Part shown: positions 54,522-63,968 of the stretch, in pieces | Position numbering within the stretch: the first letter of the stretch is position 1 | How the letters are laid out: every line of letters begins with the position of its first letter | Assembly (NCBI RefSeq): GCF_012927105.1 | Contig: NZ_JABBFV010000005.1 | Span: 1-64,000, forward strand | Length of the DNA: 64,000 nt | Source: Sphingobium psychrophilum | GTDB lineage: Bacteria > Pseudomonadota > Alphaproteobacteria > Sphingomonadales > Sphingomonadaceae | Reading direction: 5' to 3' | The notes under the pieces: model-generated | Seen by the model: only the letters and a program-made list of their open reading frames with translations | Databases searched by the model: none | Told to the model about the DNA's origin: nothing | Program-made: the position numbers and the translations under genes

Positions 54522-55589
54522 TCAGGAAAGGCCCTCATGCCGGGCTTCCCGCATTTCCGCGACCAATAGCGCCACCAGATCGGCGGCGGGCAATGCGCGG
54601 GCGAGCGGCGCGCCCTGTCCGGCCCATTGCGCGCCATAGCCGCCTTCACCGGCCGCCTTCGCCGCCTGGTTGAGCGCCTTGCCCGCATCATAGGCGATCG
54701 GATAATCGGGCGGCTGCCGGTCGCTTTGCTGCCCCCAGGCGGTAAACCGATTGGCGAGGCAGCGGGCGGGCCGTCCTGACACGACGCGGGTCATGACCGT
54801 ATGCGCCGCCGCCGGGCTGAACAGTGCCGCGCGATAGGCCGCGTCTGCGCTACTTTCCGGGCAGGCGATGAAGGCCGTGCCCAATTGCGCCGCTACCGCC
54901 CCCAGGTCGATCGCCGCCTGCACGGCCCTACCGTCCATGATGCCGCCGGCCGCGATAACGGGCAGTCCGGCTTTTTCGACCAAGAGGCGGGTCAGCGCTA
55001 CGGTGCCCAGGCTATCGTCGGGCGCATCGGGATCGAACATTCCCCGATGGCCGCCTGCCTCGAAACCCTGCGCCACAATGGCGTCCATGCCTGCCGCCTT
55101 GGCCGCCTGCGCTTCGTCCAGATGGGTCACGCTGGCCAGCAGCAGGCAGCCCGCCGCTTTCAACCGATCGATTTTTCGGCGGTCGGGTAATCCGAAATGA
55201 AAGCTGACAACCGCCGGCCGCGCATCGACCAGCATGGCCAGCATCGCGTCGTCTTCCGCAAAGCTGCGATAGATTTCGCGAAGCGATGGCGGGGGATGCG
55301 CGCCATATTCGCCGAACAGCGGCGCTAGCGCATCGATCCAACGCCGCTCCAACGCCGGTTTGGCTCTGGCGGGCGCATGGACGAAGAGATTGACGTTGAA
55401 CGGCCGGTCCGTTCGCGTTCGCACGGCATCGATCATGGTACGCGCGGCAGAGGCATCGGCGGTGCCCACAGCGATTGACCCAAGCGCACCGGCATTGCTG
55501 ACGGCCGCCGCCATCTCCGGCGTGGACACGCCGGCCATCGGCGCCTGGATGATCGGATGGGCAAGGCCCAGCATGGCGAGCGAGTTCAT
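54522..55589 (-). CDS. Nitronate monooxygenase family FMN protein
   Basis: A 355-residue TIM-barrel flavoprotein that oxidises nitronates with O2. Recognised parts are HPIIQAPMAGVSTPEMAAAV, AKAAGMDAIVAQGFEAGGHR and PVIAAGGIMDGRAVQAAIDL (FMN phosphate site). The start at 55589 (MNSLAMLGLAHP) is chosen; the frame continues up into the glnA terminator. It follows glnA on the same strand after that terminator. Confidence 0.9.
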   Translation of the reverse strand: MNSLAMLGLAHPIIQAPMAGVSTPEMAAAVSNAGALGSIAVGTADASAARTMIDAVRTRTDRPFNVNLFVHAPARAKPALERRWIDALAPLFGEYGAHPPPSLREIYRSFAEDDAMLAMLVDARPAVVSFHFGLPDRRKIDRLKAAGCLLLASVTHLDEAQAAKAAGMDAIVAQGFEAGGHRGMFDPDAPDDSLGTVALTRLLVEKAGLPVIAAGGIMDGRAVQAAIDLGAVAAQLGTAFIACPESSADAAYRAALFSPAAAHTVMTRVVSGRPARCLANRFTAWGQQSDRQPPDYPIAYDAGKALNQAAKAAGEGGYGAQWAGQGAPLARALPAADLVALLVAEMREARHEGLS

Positions 55590-55620
55590 GCGCTCTATCT
55601 GGGGCCCTCGACCACAAAGC

Positions 55621-55655
55621 AAAAGGCCCGGCCGCTTGTCGCGACCGGGCCTTTT
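55621..55655 (-). terminator. glnA terminator
   Basis: An 11-bp perfect stem, AAAAGGCCCGG/CCGGGCCTTTT, with a 13-base loop lies 22 bp past the glnA stop. On the minus strand TTTTGCTTTG follows. Confidence 0.85.
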
Positions 55656-55677
55656 CCCGAAAACAGTGCTGAAAGGA

Positions 55678-57090
55678 TCAGCCGCTGTAATACATGTCGA
55701 ATTCGACCGGCGACGGCGCCATTTCCCACGCGTAAACCTCAGGCCATTTCAGTTCGATATAGGCATCGATCTGGTCCTTGGTGAACACGCCGCCCTTCAG
55801 CAGGAAGTCGTGATCGGCAACGAGGCTGTCCAGCGCTTCACGGAGCGAACCGCAGACGGTCGGCACCTGGCTCAGTTCTGCGGGCGGCAGATCGTATAGG
55901 TTCTTGTCCATCGGACCACCGGGATGGATCTTGTTCTCGATACCGTCGATGCCGGCCATCAGCAGCGCCGAGGTGGCGAGATAGCTGTTGGCGAGCGGAT
56001 CGGGGAAGCGGAATTCGACGCGCTTCGCCTTGGTGCCGGCACCATAGGGGATGCGGCACGATGCCGAACGGTTGCGCGCCGAGTAAGCGAGCAACACGGG
56101 CGCTTCGAAACCGGGCACCAGGCGCTTGTAGCTGTTGGTGGTCGGGTTGGTGAAGGCGTTGATCGCCTTGGCATGTTTGATCACGCCGCCGATGAAGAAC
56201 AGGCAGGTTTCGGAAAGCCCGGCATAGCCGTCGCCGGCAAAGGTGTTCTTGCCTTCGTTCCAGATCGAGATGTGGGTGTGCATCCCCGACCCATTGTCGG
56301 CCTTGATCGGCTTGGGCATGAAGGTCGCTGTTTTGCCATAGGCCTGGGCAACCATCTTCACGACATATTTGTAGATCTGGATACGGTCGCAGGTTTCAAC
56401 CAGCTTGCCGAAGGTCAGGCCCAGTTCGTGCTGCCCGCCCGCGACTTCATGGTGATGCTTGTCCATGGGCAGGCCCATTTCCAGCAACGTGGATACCATT
56501 TCGGCGCGGATGTCGGTCGTGACATCGACCGGGCCGACGGGGAAGTAACCACCCTTGGCGCGCGGGCGGTGGCCCATATTGCCGCCTTCATAAGTGGTGT
56601 TGGTGTTGGTCGGCAGTTCGACATCGTCCAGCTTGTACGAACTGGAGCTGTAGGTGTTCTCGAACTTCACGTCATCGAACATGAAGAATTCGGGTTCCGG
56701 GCCGATATAAACCGTATCGCCAAGGCCAGTGGTCTTGAGGAAGGCTTCGGCGCGCTTGGCGGTCGAGCGCGGGTCGCGGGCATAGAGCGAGCCGTCTTCG
56801 GGTTCGACGATGTCGCAGACCAGGATGAGCATCGGCGTGGCGCTGAACGGATCGATGTAGACCGCGTCCAGATCCGGCTTCAGGATCATGTCCGATTCGT
56901 TGATTTCCTTCCAGCCCTCGATCGAGGAGCCGTCGAACATCAGGCCATCGGTCAGTTCATCTTCGCCGATCACGCCCGCGCACATGGTCAGATGGTGCCA
57001 GGCACCCTTTGTGTCGGTGAAGCGGACATCGACCCATTCGATCTCCTTTTCTTCGATCATCTTCAGGATGTCTTTTGGCGTATTGGCCAT
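55678..57090 (-). CDS. glnA: Glutamine synthetase type I
   Basis: A 470-residue dodecameric enzyme that makes glutamine from glutamate, ammonia and ATP. The active-site parts are [33 protein letters not shown] and [12 protein letters not shown]. The adenylylation tyrosine is Y399 in [10 protein letters not shown], so it is regulated by GlnE. The ATG at 57090 begins MANTPKDIL with AGAAGGGC upstream. It lies directly downstream of glnB. Confidence 0.97.
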   Translation of the reverse strand: MANTPKDILKMIEEKEIEWVDVRFTDTKGAWHHLTMCAGVIGEDELTDGLMFDGSSIEGWKEINESDMILKPDLDAVYIDPFSATPMLILVCDIVEPEDGSLYARDPRSTAKRAEAFLKTTGLGDTVYIGPEPEFFMFDDVKFENTYSSSSYKLDDVELPTNTNTTYEGGNMGHRPRAKGGYFPVGPVDVTTDIRAEMVSTLLEMGLPMDKHHHEVAGGQHELGLTFGKLVETCDRIQIYKYVVKMVAQAYGKTATFMPKPIKADNGSGMHTHISIWNEGKNTFAGDGYAGLSETCLFFIGGVIKHAKAINAFTNPTTNSYKRLVPGFEAPVLLAYSARNRSASCRIPYGAGTKAKRVEFRFPDPLANSYLATSALLMAGIDGIENKIHPGGPMDKNLYDLPPAELSQVPTVCGSLREALDSLVADHDFLLKGGVFTKDQIDAYIELKWPEVYAWEMAPSPVEFDMYYSG

Positions 57091-57177
57091 GTGCTTTTGC
57101 CCTTCTCTTAGAAATACCCCCCCGAAGGGGCAGTTGAAGACCGTATCCGCCCTAGTTCGGCGGAAACGCACGAAAAC

Positions 57178-57594
<417 letters not shown>

Positions 57595-57630
57595 TCATGC
57601 CCCCCAAGGCCGGCGCCGTTCCCCTTAACA

Positions 57631-57646
57631 ATCAATTACCGTGCCA
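57631..57646 (-). promoter_or_regulatory. Possible sigma-54 promoter upstream of glnB
   Basis: On the minus strand TGGCAC-GGTAA-TTGAT keeps GG and the second element 10 bases apart, close to TGGCAC-N5-TTGCA, but it has GA instead of the near-invariant GC at -12. It lies about 115 bp before glnB, where an NtrC-dependent glnBA promoter is expected. Tentative. Confidence 0.35.
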
Positions 57647-57695
57647 ACTCGCGAATCGCTAGAACATGCTTTCGGCGATGCAGCAATCTTTGTCC

Positions 57696-57735
57696 ATATT
57701 GCCCGGATTCAGGGCAATATCTTGGCTCGTTGCCC
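57696..57735. repeat. Overlapping inverted repeats between map and glnB
   Basis: ATATTGCCC (57696-57704) pairs perfectly with GGGCAATAT (57712-57720). The GGGCAA part can instead pair with TTGCCC at 57730-57735, which is followed by G and six T on the plus strand. Two mutually exclusive hairpins are therefore possible. The element lies past the map stop and upstream of glnB. It may be a regulatory structure or a degraded palindromic repeat. Confidence 0.6.
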
Positions 57736-57759
57736 GTTTTTTGAGCAGCATTTTGATCG

Positions 57760-58590
57760 TCAGAGCGTGTAAGGCGGGCAGTCCAGGCCCGCCGGGCTCT
57801 TCGTGAATATCTCGCAGCCCGTTTCAGTGATGCCGATGCTATGTTCGAACTGCGCCGACAGCGTGCGGTCGCGCGTGACCGCGGTCCAGCCATCGTCCAT
57901 CATCTTCACGCCGGGCTTGCCGATGTTGATCATCGGCTCGATCGTGAAGAACATGCCGGGACGCAGTTCAGGACCAGTGCCAGGGCGGCCGACATGGACG
58001 ACTTCGGGGCTGTCATGGAACACCTGGCCCAGACCATGGCCGCAAAAATCGCGCACTACGCCATAGCGGTGCTTTTCGGCATGCCGCTGGATCACATAGC
58101 CGATATCGCCCAGATGATTGCCGGGCTTAGCCTGCTCAATGCCCAGCATCAGGCATTCATAGGTGACTTCGACCAGCCGCCGCGCCTTGATCGCAGCGTC
58201 GCCGACGATGAACATGCGGCTGGTGTCGCCATGCCAGCCATCGACCAGCGGGGTGACGTCGATATTCAGGATATCGCCGTCCTTGAGCCGATAGTCGCCC
58301 GGAATGCCATGGCAGATCACATTGTTGAGCGAGATGCAGCAGCTATGGGTATAGCCGCGATAACCCAGGGTCGCGGGCACGCCGCCACCGTCTAGCGACA
58401 TGCGGCGGACGATATCGTCCAGTTCGCCAGTGGTGACGCCGGGCACGACATGCGGCACGAGCGCGTCCAATATCTCTGCGGCGAGCCGCCCGGCCTTGCG
58501 CATGCCGGCGAAACCGGATTCGTCATACAGCTTGATTGCAGCGGAGCGGGAAATCGGCGCATCGGCCGTCATGGTTATATAGTCAGTCAT
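57760..58590 (-). CDS. map: Methionine aminopeptidase, type I
   Basis: A 276-residue enzyme that removes N-terminal Met from nascent proteins. The metal ligands appear in NIDVTPLVDGWHGDTSRMF (two Asp), GHGLG (His), TIEPMI (Glu) and FEHSIG (Glu). The N-terminal extension MTDYITMTADAPISRS is short. It has the usual type Ib layout without an SH3-like part. Confidence 0.95.
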   Translation of the reverse strand: MTDYITMTADAPISRSAAIKLYDESGFAGMRKAGRLAAEILDALVPHVVPGVTTGELDDIVRRMSLDGGGVPATLGYRGYTHSCCISLNNVICHGIPGDYRLKDGDILNIDVTPLVDGWHGDTSRMFIVGDAAIKARRLVEVTYECLMLGIEQAKPGNHLGDIGYVIQRHAEKHRYGVVRDFCGHGLGQVFHDSPEVVHVGRPGTGPELRPGMFFTIEPMINIGKPGVKMMDDGWTAVTRDRTLSAQFEHSIGITETGCEIFTKSPAGLDCPPYTL

Positions 58591-58670
58591 GCCCTATTTA
58601 TAAGCGCAATAGCCGCATAATGCGAGAGGGCGACTAGGCAGGGCGTCCGGGGCAGGCTATGGGCTGGCGC

Positions 58671-59432
58671 ATGGCCGATCCGACCCGCATCTGGACCGCA
58701 GCGCTGATCGTGATCGGCGACGAAATCCTTTCTGGCCGCACCCAGGACAAAAATATCGCCCAAGTCGCGAGTTGGCTGGGCGTTCAGGGTATCCGTCTGC
58801 GCGAAGTGCGCGTGGTGCCCGATGTGCAGGACGCGATTGTCGAGGCGGTCAACACGCTGCGCGCCCGCAACGATTATCTGTTCACGACCGGCGGCATCGG
58901 CCCGACTCACGACGACATTACGGTCGATGCGATCGCGGCGGCGCTGGGCGTAGAGGTGGAAATCCATGAAGGCGCGCGCGCTATCTTGTCGGGCTATTAT
59001 GAGACGCGCGGCGGATTGACCGAAGCGCGACTGCGGATGGCACGGGTGCCGGCCGGCGCGGACCTGATCGAGAATCGTATGTCTGGTGCGCCCGGCATCC
59101 GCCATGGAAACATCTTCATCATGGCCGGCGTGCCCTATATCACCGCGGGTATGCTCGACTGCCTGACTGGCACGCTGGAAGGCGGTTTGCCGCTGCTGTC
59201 TGCGACGATCGGCTGCTGGGTGGCCGAAAGCGAAATCGCTGACCTGCTCGCCGCGACCGAACGCGCGCATGAAGATTGCCAGATTGGCAGCTATCCTTTT
59301 TTCCGCGAAGGCCGCACCGGCGCGAATTTCGTGATTCGCTCGACTAATGCAACTACGCTGGACGCCTGCACCGCCGATCTCAGCGCCGCACTGGAACGCG
59401 GCGGCTGGACCGTAACGGCGGGCGGAATCTAG
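58671..59432 (+). CDS. CinA-type molybdopterin-binding domain protein
   Basis: A protein of about 253 residues with the MoaB/MogA fold (competence/damage-inducible protein A N-domain). ALIVIGDEILSGRTQDKN and LFTTGGIGPTHDDITVDAIA are the family signatures. The nicotinamide-nucleotide amidase (PncC) C-domain is absent. The ATG at 58659 is an alternative start. It is divergent from map. In this short form the activity is unproven, possibly ADP-ribose pyrophosphatase-like as in other CinA N-domains. Confidence 0.85.
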   Translation: MADPTRIWTAALIVIGDEILSGRTQDKNIAQVASWLGVQGIRLREVRVVPDVQDAIVEAVNTLRARNDYLFTTGGIGPTHDDITVDAIAAALGVEVEIHEGARAILSGYYETRGGLTEARLRMARVPAGADLIENRMSGAPGIRHGNIFIMAGVPYITAGMLDCLTGTLEGGLPLLSATIGCWVAESEIADLLAATERAHEDCQIGSYPFFREGRTGANFVIRSTNATTLDACTADLSAALERGGWTVTAGGI

Positions 59433-59439
59433 CCCTCGC

Positions 59440-59823
59440 TTACTTGGCTTCGGCTTTAAGATAGGCGATCAGGTTGGCGCGATCGACCGGGTTGGGGACG
59501 CCGGCAAAGGCCATGCGGTTGCCCGGCACCAGCCCGCTCGGCTTGGTCAGGAACGTGTCGATGCTCTTTGCGTCCCAGCGAATTTTCGCCTTTTGCATCG
59601 CGGGCGAATAGGTGAAGCCCGCCATAGTGCCCGACGTGCGACCAAATATCCCGGCGAGCGACGGACCCATCTTCTTCGGTCCGGCCTTGACGTCATGGCA
59701 TAGCGCGCAGCGTGCGAACACCGTCTTCCCTTTGACCGGATCTCCCGCCTGCGCGAATGCAGGGGAACTGGCAGCGCAAAGGGCAGTCAGCACGAACAGT
59801 CTCGATACGGTCGCAAGCGGCAT
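59440..59823 (-). CDS. Class I c-type cytochrome, periplasmic
   Basis: A 127-residue cytochrome c. A Sec signal peptide ends near PAFAQA. The heme site is CALCH (C39, C42, H43), and the distal Met is in GNRMAFAGVP. It resembles the small cytochrome c552/c2 group that passes electrons in the periplasm. It is convergent with the CinA-type gene by 7 bp. Confidence 0.92.
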   Translation of the reverse strand: MPLATVSRLFVLTALCAASSPAFAQAGDPVKGKTVFARCALCHDVKAGPKKMGPSLAGIFGRTSGTMAGFTYSPAMQKAKIRWDAKSIDTFLTKPSGLVPGNRMAFAGVPNPVDRANLIAYLKAEAK

Positions 59824-59950
59824 GAAGAGTTTCCCTTGAAAGATGACACGGCGGGGCTTTGGCCTTTCTGCCGCTCATGCGCCTTTATGGCTTTATGTCT
59901 GAATGGGAGTTTAAGCGTATGGACGTCAACACGCGCCGCTTATAATCTGG

Positions 59951-60007
59951 CGCGCCGTTCGCCGGTGATATGCCGTCCCGGCCAACTTACTCCGGCGAAA
60001 CGGCGCG
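59951..60007. repeat. Long inverted repeat
   Basis: CGCGCCGTTCGCCGG (59951-59965) pairs with CCGGCGAAACGGCGCG (59992-60007), with one extra base, around a 26-base loop. The 236-base region 59824-60059 holds no gene I can support apart from this element. Confidence 0.6.
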
Positions 60008-60059
60008 TCCCGGACACTATTGGGCATCGTCTCGTAAAATGATGGGACATTTCATTGTT

Positions 60060-60765
60060 ATGACCGATCATGAAGGTCGCGTCTCGATCATCGTGGGTCG
60101 CGAGCATCTAACGGGACGATCCTTACGCCTGCGCGCCTGACACCCGGCGTGCTCTTCATCCATGGCTGGGGCGGGTCGCAGGAGCAGAATATGGCACGGG
60201 CAGAGGAGGTCCGCAACTGGGCTGCATTCTGCTTCACCTTCGACCTGCGCGGCCATGCCAGGCACTAGCAGGAGCGTAACAGCGTAACCCGCGCCGATGG
60301 CTTGGCCGACGTCATCGCCGCCAATGATTTCTTGGTTGCGCGGGAGCAGGTCGATCCATCCGCGATCGCCGTTGTCGGCACCAGCTATGGCGGCTATCTT
60401 GCGACCCTGCTGACCGCGGAACGGACGGTCAACTGGCTGGCCCTGCGCGTCCCCGCCCTTTATCCCGACAGTCATTGGGACGTGCCCAAGGCGCTGATCA
60501 GCCGTGACGGGATCAATCAATATCGCCGTCACCTTCGCACGTTCATCAGGACCGCGCGTTTGCCGCCTGCGAGCAGTTCGGTAGCGACGTCCTGATCGTA
60601 GAATCGGAGCATGACGATTATGTGCCGCACGTCGCGATCACATCCTTCAGCTCCGCGTTTCAATGCAGCAATTCGCTGAGTCACCGGATCATGAAACGCC
60701 CCGACCATGCCTTGCGTAACGAAAGCTGCCGCCGCAGCTTATCGACGGGAGCCAGCGGCGCCTGA
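60060..60765 (+). pseudogene. Decayed alpha/beta-hydrolase gene
   Basis: The hydrolase can be followed through frame changes: MTDHEGRVSIIVGREHLTG, then a missing base near 60112, then TILTPARLTPGVLFIHGWGG and FTFDLRGHARH, then an in-frame TAG at 60267. It continues with AIAVVGTSYGGYLATLL (nucleophile Ser) to about 60540 and, after another shift, ESEHDDYVPH and RPDHAL (acid and His). It ends at TGA 60763-60765. All three catalytic residues can still be seen, but the gene cannot make one product. Confidence 0.8.
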
Positions 60766-60795
60766 CAATCTATGTTGCGGTCGATCGAAGGAATA

Positions 60796-60842
60796 TGGTG
60801 GACGCACTTGGGCTCGAACCAAGGACCCGCTGATTAAGAGTC
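60796..60842 (-). tRNA. 3' fragment of tRNA-Lys (CTT), probable att site
   Basis: On the minus strand the sequence runs from the anticodon loop CTCTTAA (anticodon CTT) through TCAGCGGGTCC and the T-arm CTTGG-TTCGAGC-CCAAG to GTGCGTCC-A-CCA. The 5' acceptor and D-arm are missing to the right; the match stops after about 47 bases. Such a leftover 3' end is the usual mark of integration into a tRNA gene. A tyrosine recombinase lies 207 bp away. Confidence 0.85.
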
Positions 60843-61049
60843 GTTTTAAGAAGATTCCGTCTGCTTCCGTCACCTTCCATCAAGGCTCGTGCGCATTGAT
60901 TTATCTTGCTGAACTTACTGAATAATATCAGAGAACCTCTTCCATATTTCTCCGTCTGAATGTATGATCGAACACGGGCGGTCAAGGCCATTTTGACATC
61001 CATACGGCACCCATAGAAGCTCTATTCTCTCACTTTGCGAGTTACGTCC

Positions 61050-62345
61050 ATGGCTATATCCTTGACAAAGAACGGCATTGAGGCTGCAATTGCCAAACTC
61101 CGCTCCGAGCCGGGGAAGCGTATCGAGCTTCGGGACGATAAGGAAGCCGGACTTCTTATCAGAGCCGGCGAACGCGGCGCGAGCTGGTCTCTCGCAGTGC
61201 GCCTGCAGGATGGCCAGCGCACTCGGATCAAGCTTGGAACCTGGCCGGGCATGGGGATCGCAGAAGCTCGTGCAGCTGCCCGCGTCGCCCGGACGCAAAT
61301 CGACCAGGGTAGCAATCCCAACGAACGCAAGCGGGTCGCGCGGCGAACTGCGGCGATTGCTTCGCTCAACCGCAAAACCCTCTCCGAGGTGATCGAGGAC
61401 TATGACAAGGCCGTGCTTTCGCAGCACCGTCGCGGCGCGCAGACGAAGCGAGCGCTCGACGGCAAGCGGGGGCTCCTGCGCACTCTGCTCAATCGACAAC
61501 CCGAATCGATCATGAAGGCAGAGATTTCCGATCTCGTAAAAAAGCATGCCAAAACTGCCCCGATCGCCGCTAACAGGAATCTCGCCTACGCATCTGCCTT
61601 CTTCAACTGGTGCGTCGACGAAGGCGTTTTGGCCGAAAATCCGGCGGAGAAAGTGCGCAAGCCGTCCAAGGAAAATGAGCGCGAGCGGTTTCACACAATC
61701 GGTGAGCTCAAAGAGATATGGGCCGCCGCCGGCACATTGGGCTATCCGTTCGCCCAGCTTTTTCGGTTGCTGATCGTCCTCCCCAATCGACGCGAAGAGG
61801 TGGCCGCGATGCCGGTCGAGCATCTTGATCTTGCGAGTGATCGGGCGCCCGGCGACGCTGTGTGGTTGTTACCAGGTGCCCGCACCAAGATGAATAATGC
61901 GCTTCGCGTGCCGCTCTCCAGACTGGCGCGATCGATCATCATCGAAGCGATGGAGCATCCGGATCGCCCCAAGGACTCCAAGCTCGTTTTCACGACCACA
62001 GGTGATACGCCCGTTTCCGGTTTCACCAAGGGACGGCGCAGATTAGATCAAGCGATTCAGGCGGCTCGTATCAAACGGACGGGGGATGAAGAGACCCCCG
62101 AGATGCCACACTGGGTAGTTCACGATCTTCGGACGACCTTCAATACGCATGGCTGCGAAATTTTGGGAATTCCTCCCCATGTTGCGGATCGCATCCTTAA
62201 TCATGTCGCGACCGCTACGCGATCCAAGATCATGCGGGTCTACAATAAGTCCGAACTATTCGAACCGCGCAAGGAGGCGCTCAGCGCTTGGGCCTCGCTG
62301 CTGGAGCAGCGAGTCATTCCTAGCAGCAAGCTCGTCGTATCATAA
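61050..62345 (+). CDS. Tyrosine recombinase/integrase (P4-like, DUF4102 type)
   Basis: A 431-residue integrase. An N-terminal arm-binding DUF4102-like domain (LRDDKEAGLLIRAGERGASW) and a SAM-like core-binding domain precede the catalytic domain. The catalytic residues are the Arg of LLIVLPNRREEVAAM, H-x2-R in VVHDLRTTFNTHG, His in LNHVATATRS, and Tyr in MRVYNKSE. The ATG at 61050 is used, not a TTG at 61035. It faces away from the tRNA-Lys remnant and is the likely enzyme of the island. It is lower in G+C than its neighbours to the left. Confidence 0.93.
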   Translation: MAISLTKNGIEAAIAKLRSEPGKRIELRDDKEAGLLIRAGERGASWSLAVRLQDGQRTRIKLGTWPGMGIAEARAAARVARTQIDQGSNPNERKRVARRTAAIASLNRKTLSEVIEDYDKAVLSQHRRGAQTKRALDGKRGLLRTLLNRQPESIMKAEISDLVKKHAKTAPIAANRNLAYASAFFNWCVDEGVLAENPAEKVRKPSKENERERFHTIGELKEIWAAAGTLGYPFAQLFRLLIVLPNRREEVAAMPVEHLDLASDRAPGDAVWLLPGARTKMNNALRVPLSRLARSIIIEAMEHPDRPKDSKLVFTTTGDTPVSGFTKGRRRLDQAIQAARIKRTGDEETPEMPHWVVHDLRTTFNTHGCEILGIPPHVADRILNHVATATRSKIMRVYNKSELFEPRKEALSAWASLLEQRVIPSSKLVVS

Positions 62346-62610
62346 CTCCATACGGCGGTTGCTGGGACACTGGCTCCCATTTCAGGATACGTCTAAAACA
62401 ATTTTGCTATTCGTATCGGAGCAAGCCAAACAATCCATATCACGATACCGTGCTTTAGCGAGAAGCCCTTCATTTCAGCATCACGATTCATCCCGCGAAT
62501 TTGCTGCAGATGCGCCCCTCGCTTCCCCACGAGAACCAACATATGGCATACGAAAGCGCGATCGTGATCGCGCAGAGCGCGTTAGGCTGGCGGGAGGTCC
62601 GAAGCCGTCA

Positions 62611-62770
62611 TTGAGAGAGCGCGCTGTAGCCTTCGCACAAGACCGAGGCGAGGTGAGGACGAAGGATCTTGCAGATAACGGTATTCCCCGCTGCTATCTT
62701 TCTCGCATGTGCGACGAAAGGCTGCCTCGTGAAGGTCGGCCATGGCCGCTATCGCGCTGCAAGCGAATAA
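62611..62770 (+). pseudogene. Frameshifted AbiEi-like antitoxin N-domain remnant
   Basis: LRERAVAFAQDRGEVRTKDL followed by ADNGIPRCYLSRMCDE runs to about 62717. With one extra A in GACGAAAGG the frame changes, and the end continues as CLVKVGHGRYRAASE to TAA at 62768-62770. Together they match the short winged-helix domain of AbiEi-type (type IV) antitoxins. No start is certain (TTG at 62611). No toxin partner follows. Confidence 0.6.
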
Positions 62771-63476
62771 GCCATATGGGATGACTGTCTCGTAAGGATG
62801 CGGTACTTCATAATTCTCTGGCACATCCGCCCCTGAGCCACGGACCGCACCTCGCTCGTCGACCATATCAACATTTTCACAGAGCAGGCGGCGAGCCCTG
62901 ATAGGCTTGGCGCCTTGGCCTTTCGATCAAGACTGGCAGTTCAGAAACCCGAAGGGCCTGTGGCACATCCAGTCTTTACGTTTCGTCCAGCACTGTGATG
63001 CATTACCCTGATTCGCGGCGCAAGGGGTAGGGCACTGAAGTGCCGATTACTCCATCATCCGCCCCCTTTGAGCTCAAAAGCGTCCTTTTCACCGTTTCGA
63101 CGATGGGAAAGCAAAAGTGGCACTGAAGCGCCGCTTACGGCAAAATGAGCGTATTTGGACAGAACTGGCAGCACGCCAACAGCTTCAAAGCCAGAGGGTC
63201 GGTATCCGCTTCGTGTATTCCCGACGTGAAGCACGATCGTTGGATCTCAGTGGACGGCGCCCCGCGAGACTGCTCGACAACGGTTATCTCGCTCAAGTGG
63301 ATTCGGTCGTGTGGTTCCCGTTGCAGGACACCTAGTTCAAGGATGGTGAACGACGGTCCTTCAAGGGCGCTTTTCGCATCCGCCGCAGGGTCGTTCCACG
63401 GCATCGCAAGTACGCATTCTTGCCAAAACGCGACCGCATCGTTTGTCCGACGCCATGAGCGCACGGAATTCCGGGT
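62771..63476. other. No gene recognised
   Basis: About 700 bases with mixed composition. Overlapping open frames of 60-135 codons exist on both strands (for example 63145-63549 plus and 63135-63464 minus), but none has a motif, a good ribosome-binding site or a clear codon bias. It is probably degraded sequence of the island. The intact tRNA-Lys 5' half is not here. Confidence 0.5.
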
Positions 63477-63968
63477 TCACGGCACGGCCTCTCCACCCGG
63501 CGGCACCGGCCGTTCCCGTTCGAACCCGTGCATACCGAGCCACCATTGAAGAGCGATGATCGCTCCCTTGGCGGGCTGGAGAAGGCCGATCATCAATATC
63601 ATCGCCAGCGGCATGATGATCGCGACAAGAGCAGCCGTGGACAGATCGAAATCCCGGACCAGCGTGATGATGATCGGGGCCATCAAGTGACCGGTGAGCA
63701 GGATCGACACATAGGCCGGAAAATCATCGGCTCGCTGGTGCGTCCAGTCCTGTCCGCAAGCCGGGCAGTGCGGAATGGGCTTGAGGAAGCGCGCGAACAG
63801 CTTGGCCTGCCGGCATCTTGGGCAGCGATTGCGCGTGCCGCGCAGCACCGCTGCCCAACCCGATGAAGGCAGAACGATTTCGCCGCCAATCGTGCCGGCT
63901 TCGCGCGGGGGCATGGGATCAGGCATGGATGCGGGACGATCGAATGGATGCACGGTGAAGTCAGGCAT
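63477..63968 (-). CDS. DUF983 family protein (zinc-ribbon, two membrane helices)
   Basis: A 163-residue protein. The ribbon CPRCRQAKLFARFLKPIPHC is followed by CGQDWTHQRADDFPAY, then two hydrophobic helices (VSILLTGHLMAPIIITLV and LVAIIMPLAMILMIGLL). DUF983 genes usually lie next to cytochrome oxidase genes (ctaG/coxC); here only the window edge lies upstream. A start at 63968 or 63926 is possible. The role is unknown, perhaps in oxidase maturation. Confidence 0.85.
   Translation of the reverse strand: MPDFTVHPFDRPASMPDPMPPREAGTIGGEIVLPSSGWAAVLRGTRNRCPRCRQAKLFARFLKPIPHCPACGQDWTHQRADDFPAYVSILLTGHLMAPIIITLVRDFDLSTAALVAIIMPLAMILMIGLLQPAKGAIIALQWWLGMHGFERERPVPPGGEAVP

Noticed and set aside
60707..60925. 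72-codon frame reading through the tRNA-Lys remnant
   Set aside because: The peptide GGRTWARTKDPLIKS is the common mistranslation of a tRNA 3' end, not a protein.
63145..63549. 134-codon frame, and a 109-codon frame opposite to it
   Set aside because: They overlap on both strands, have no motif and no clear start signal; the plus frame also runs into the DUF983 gene.
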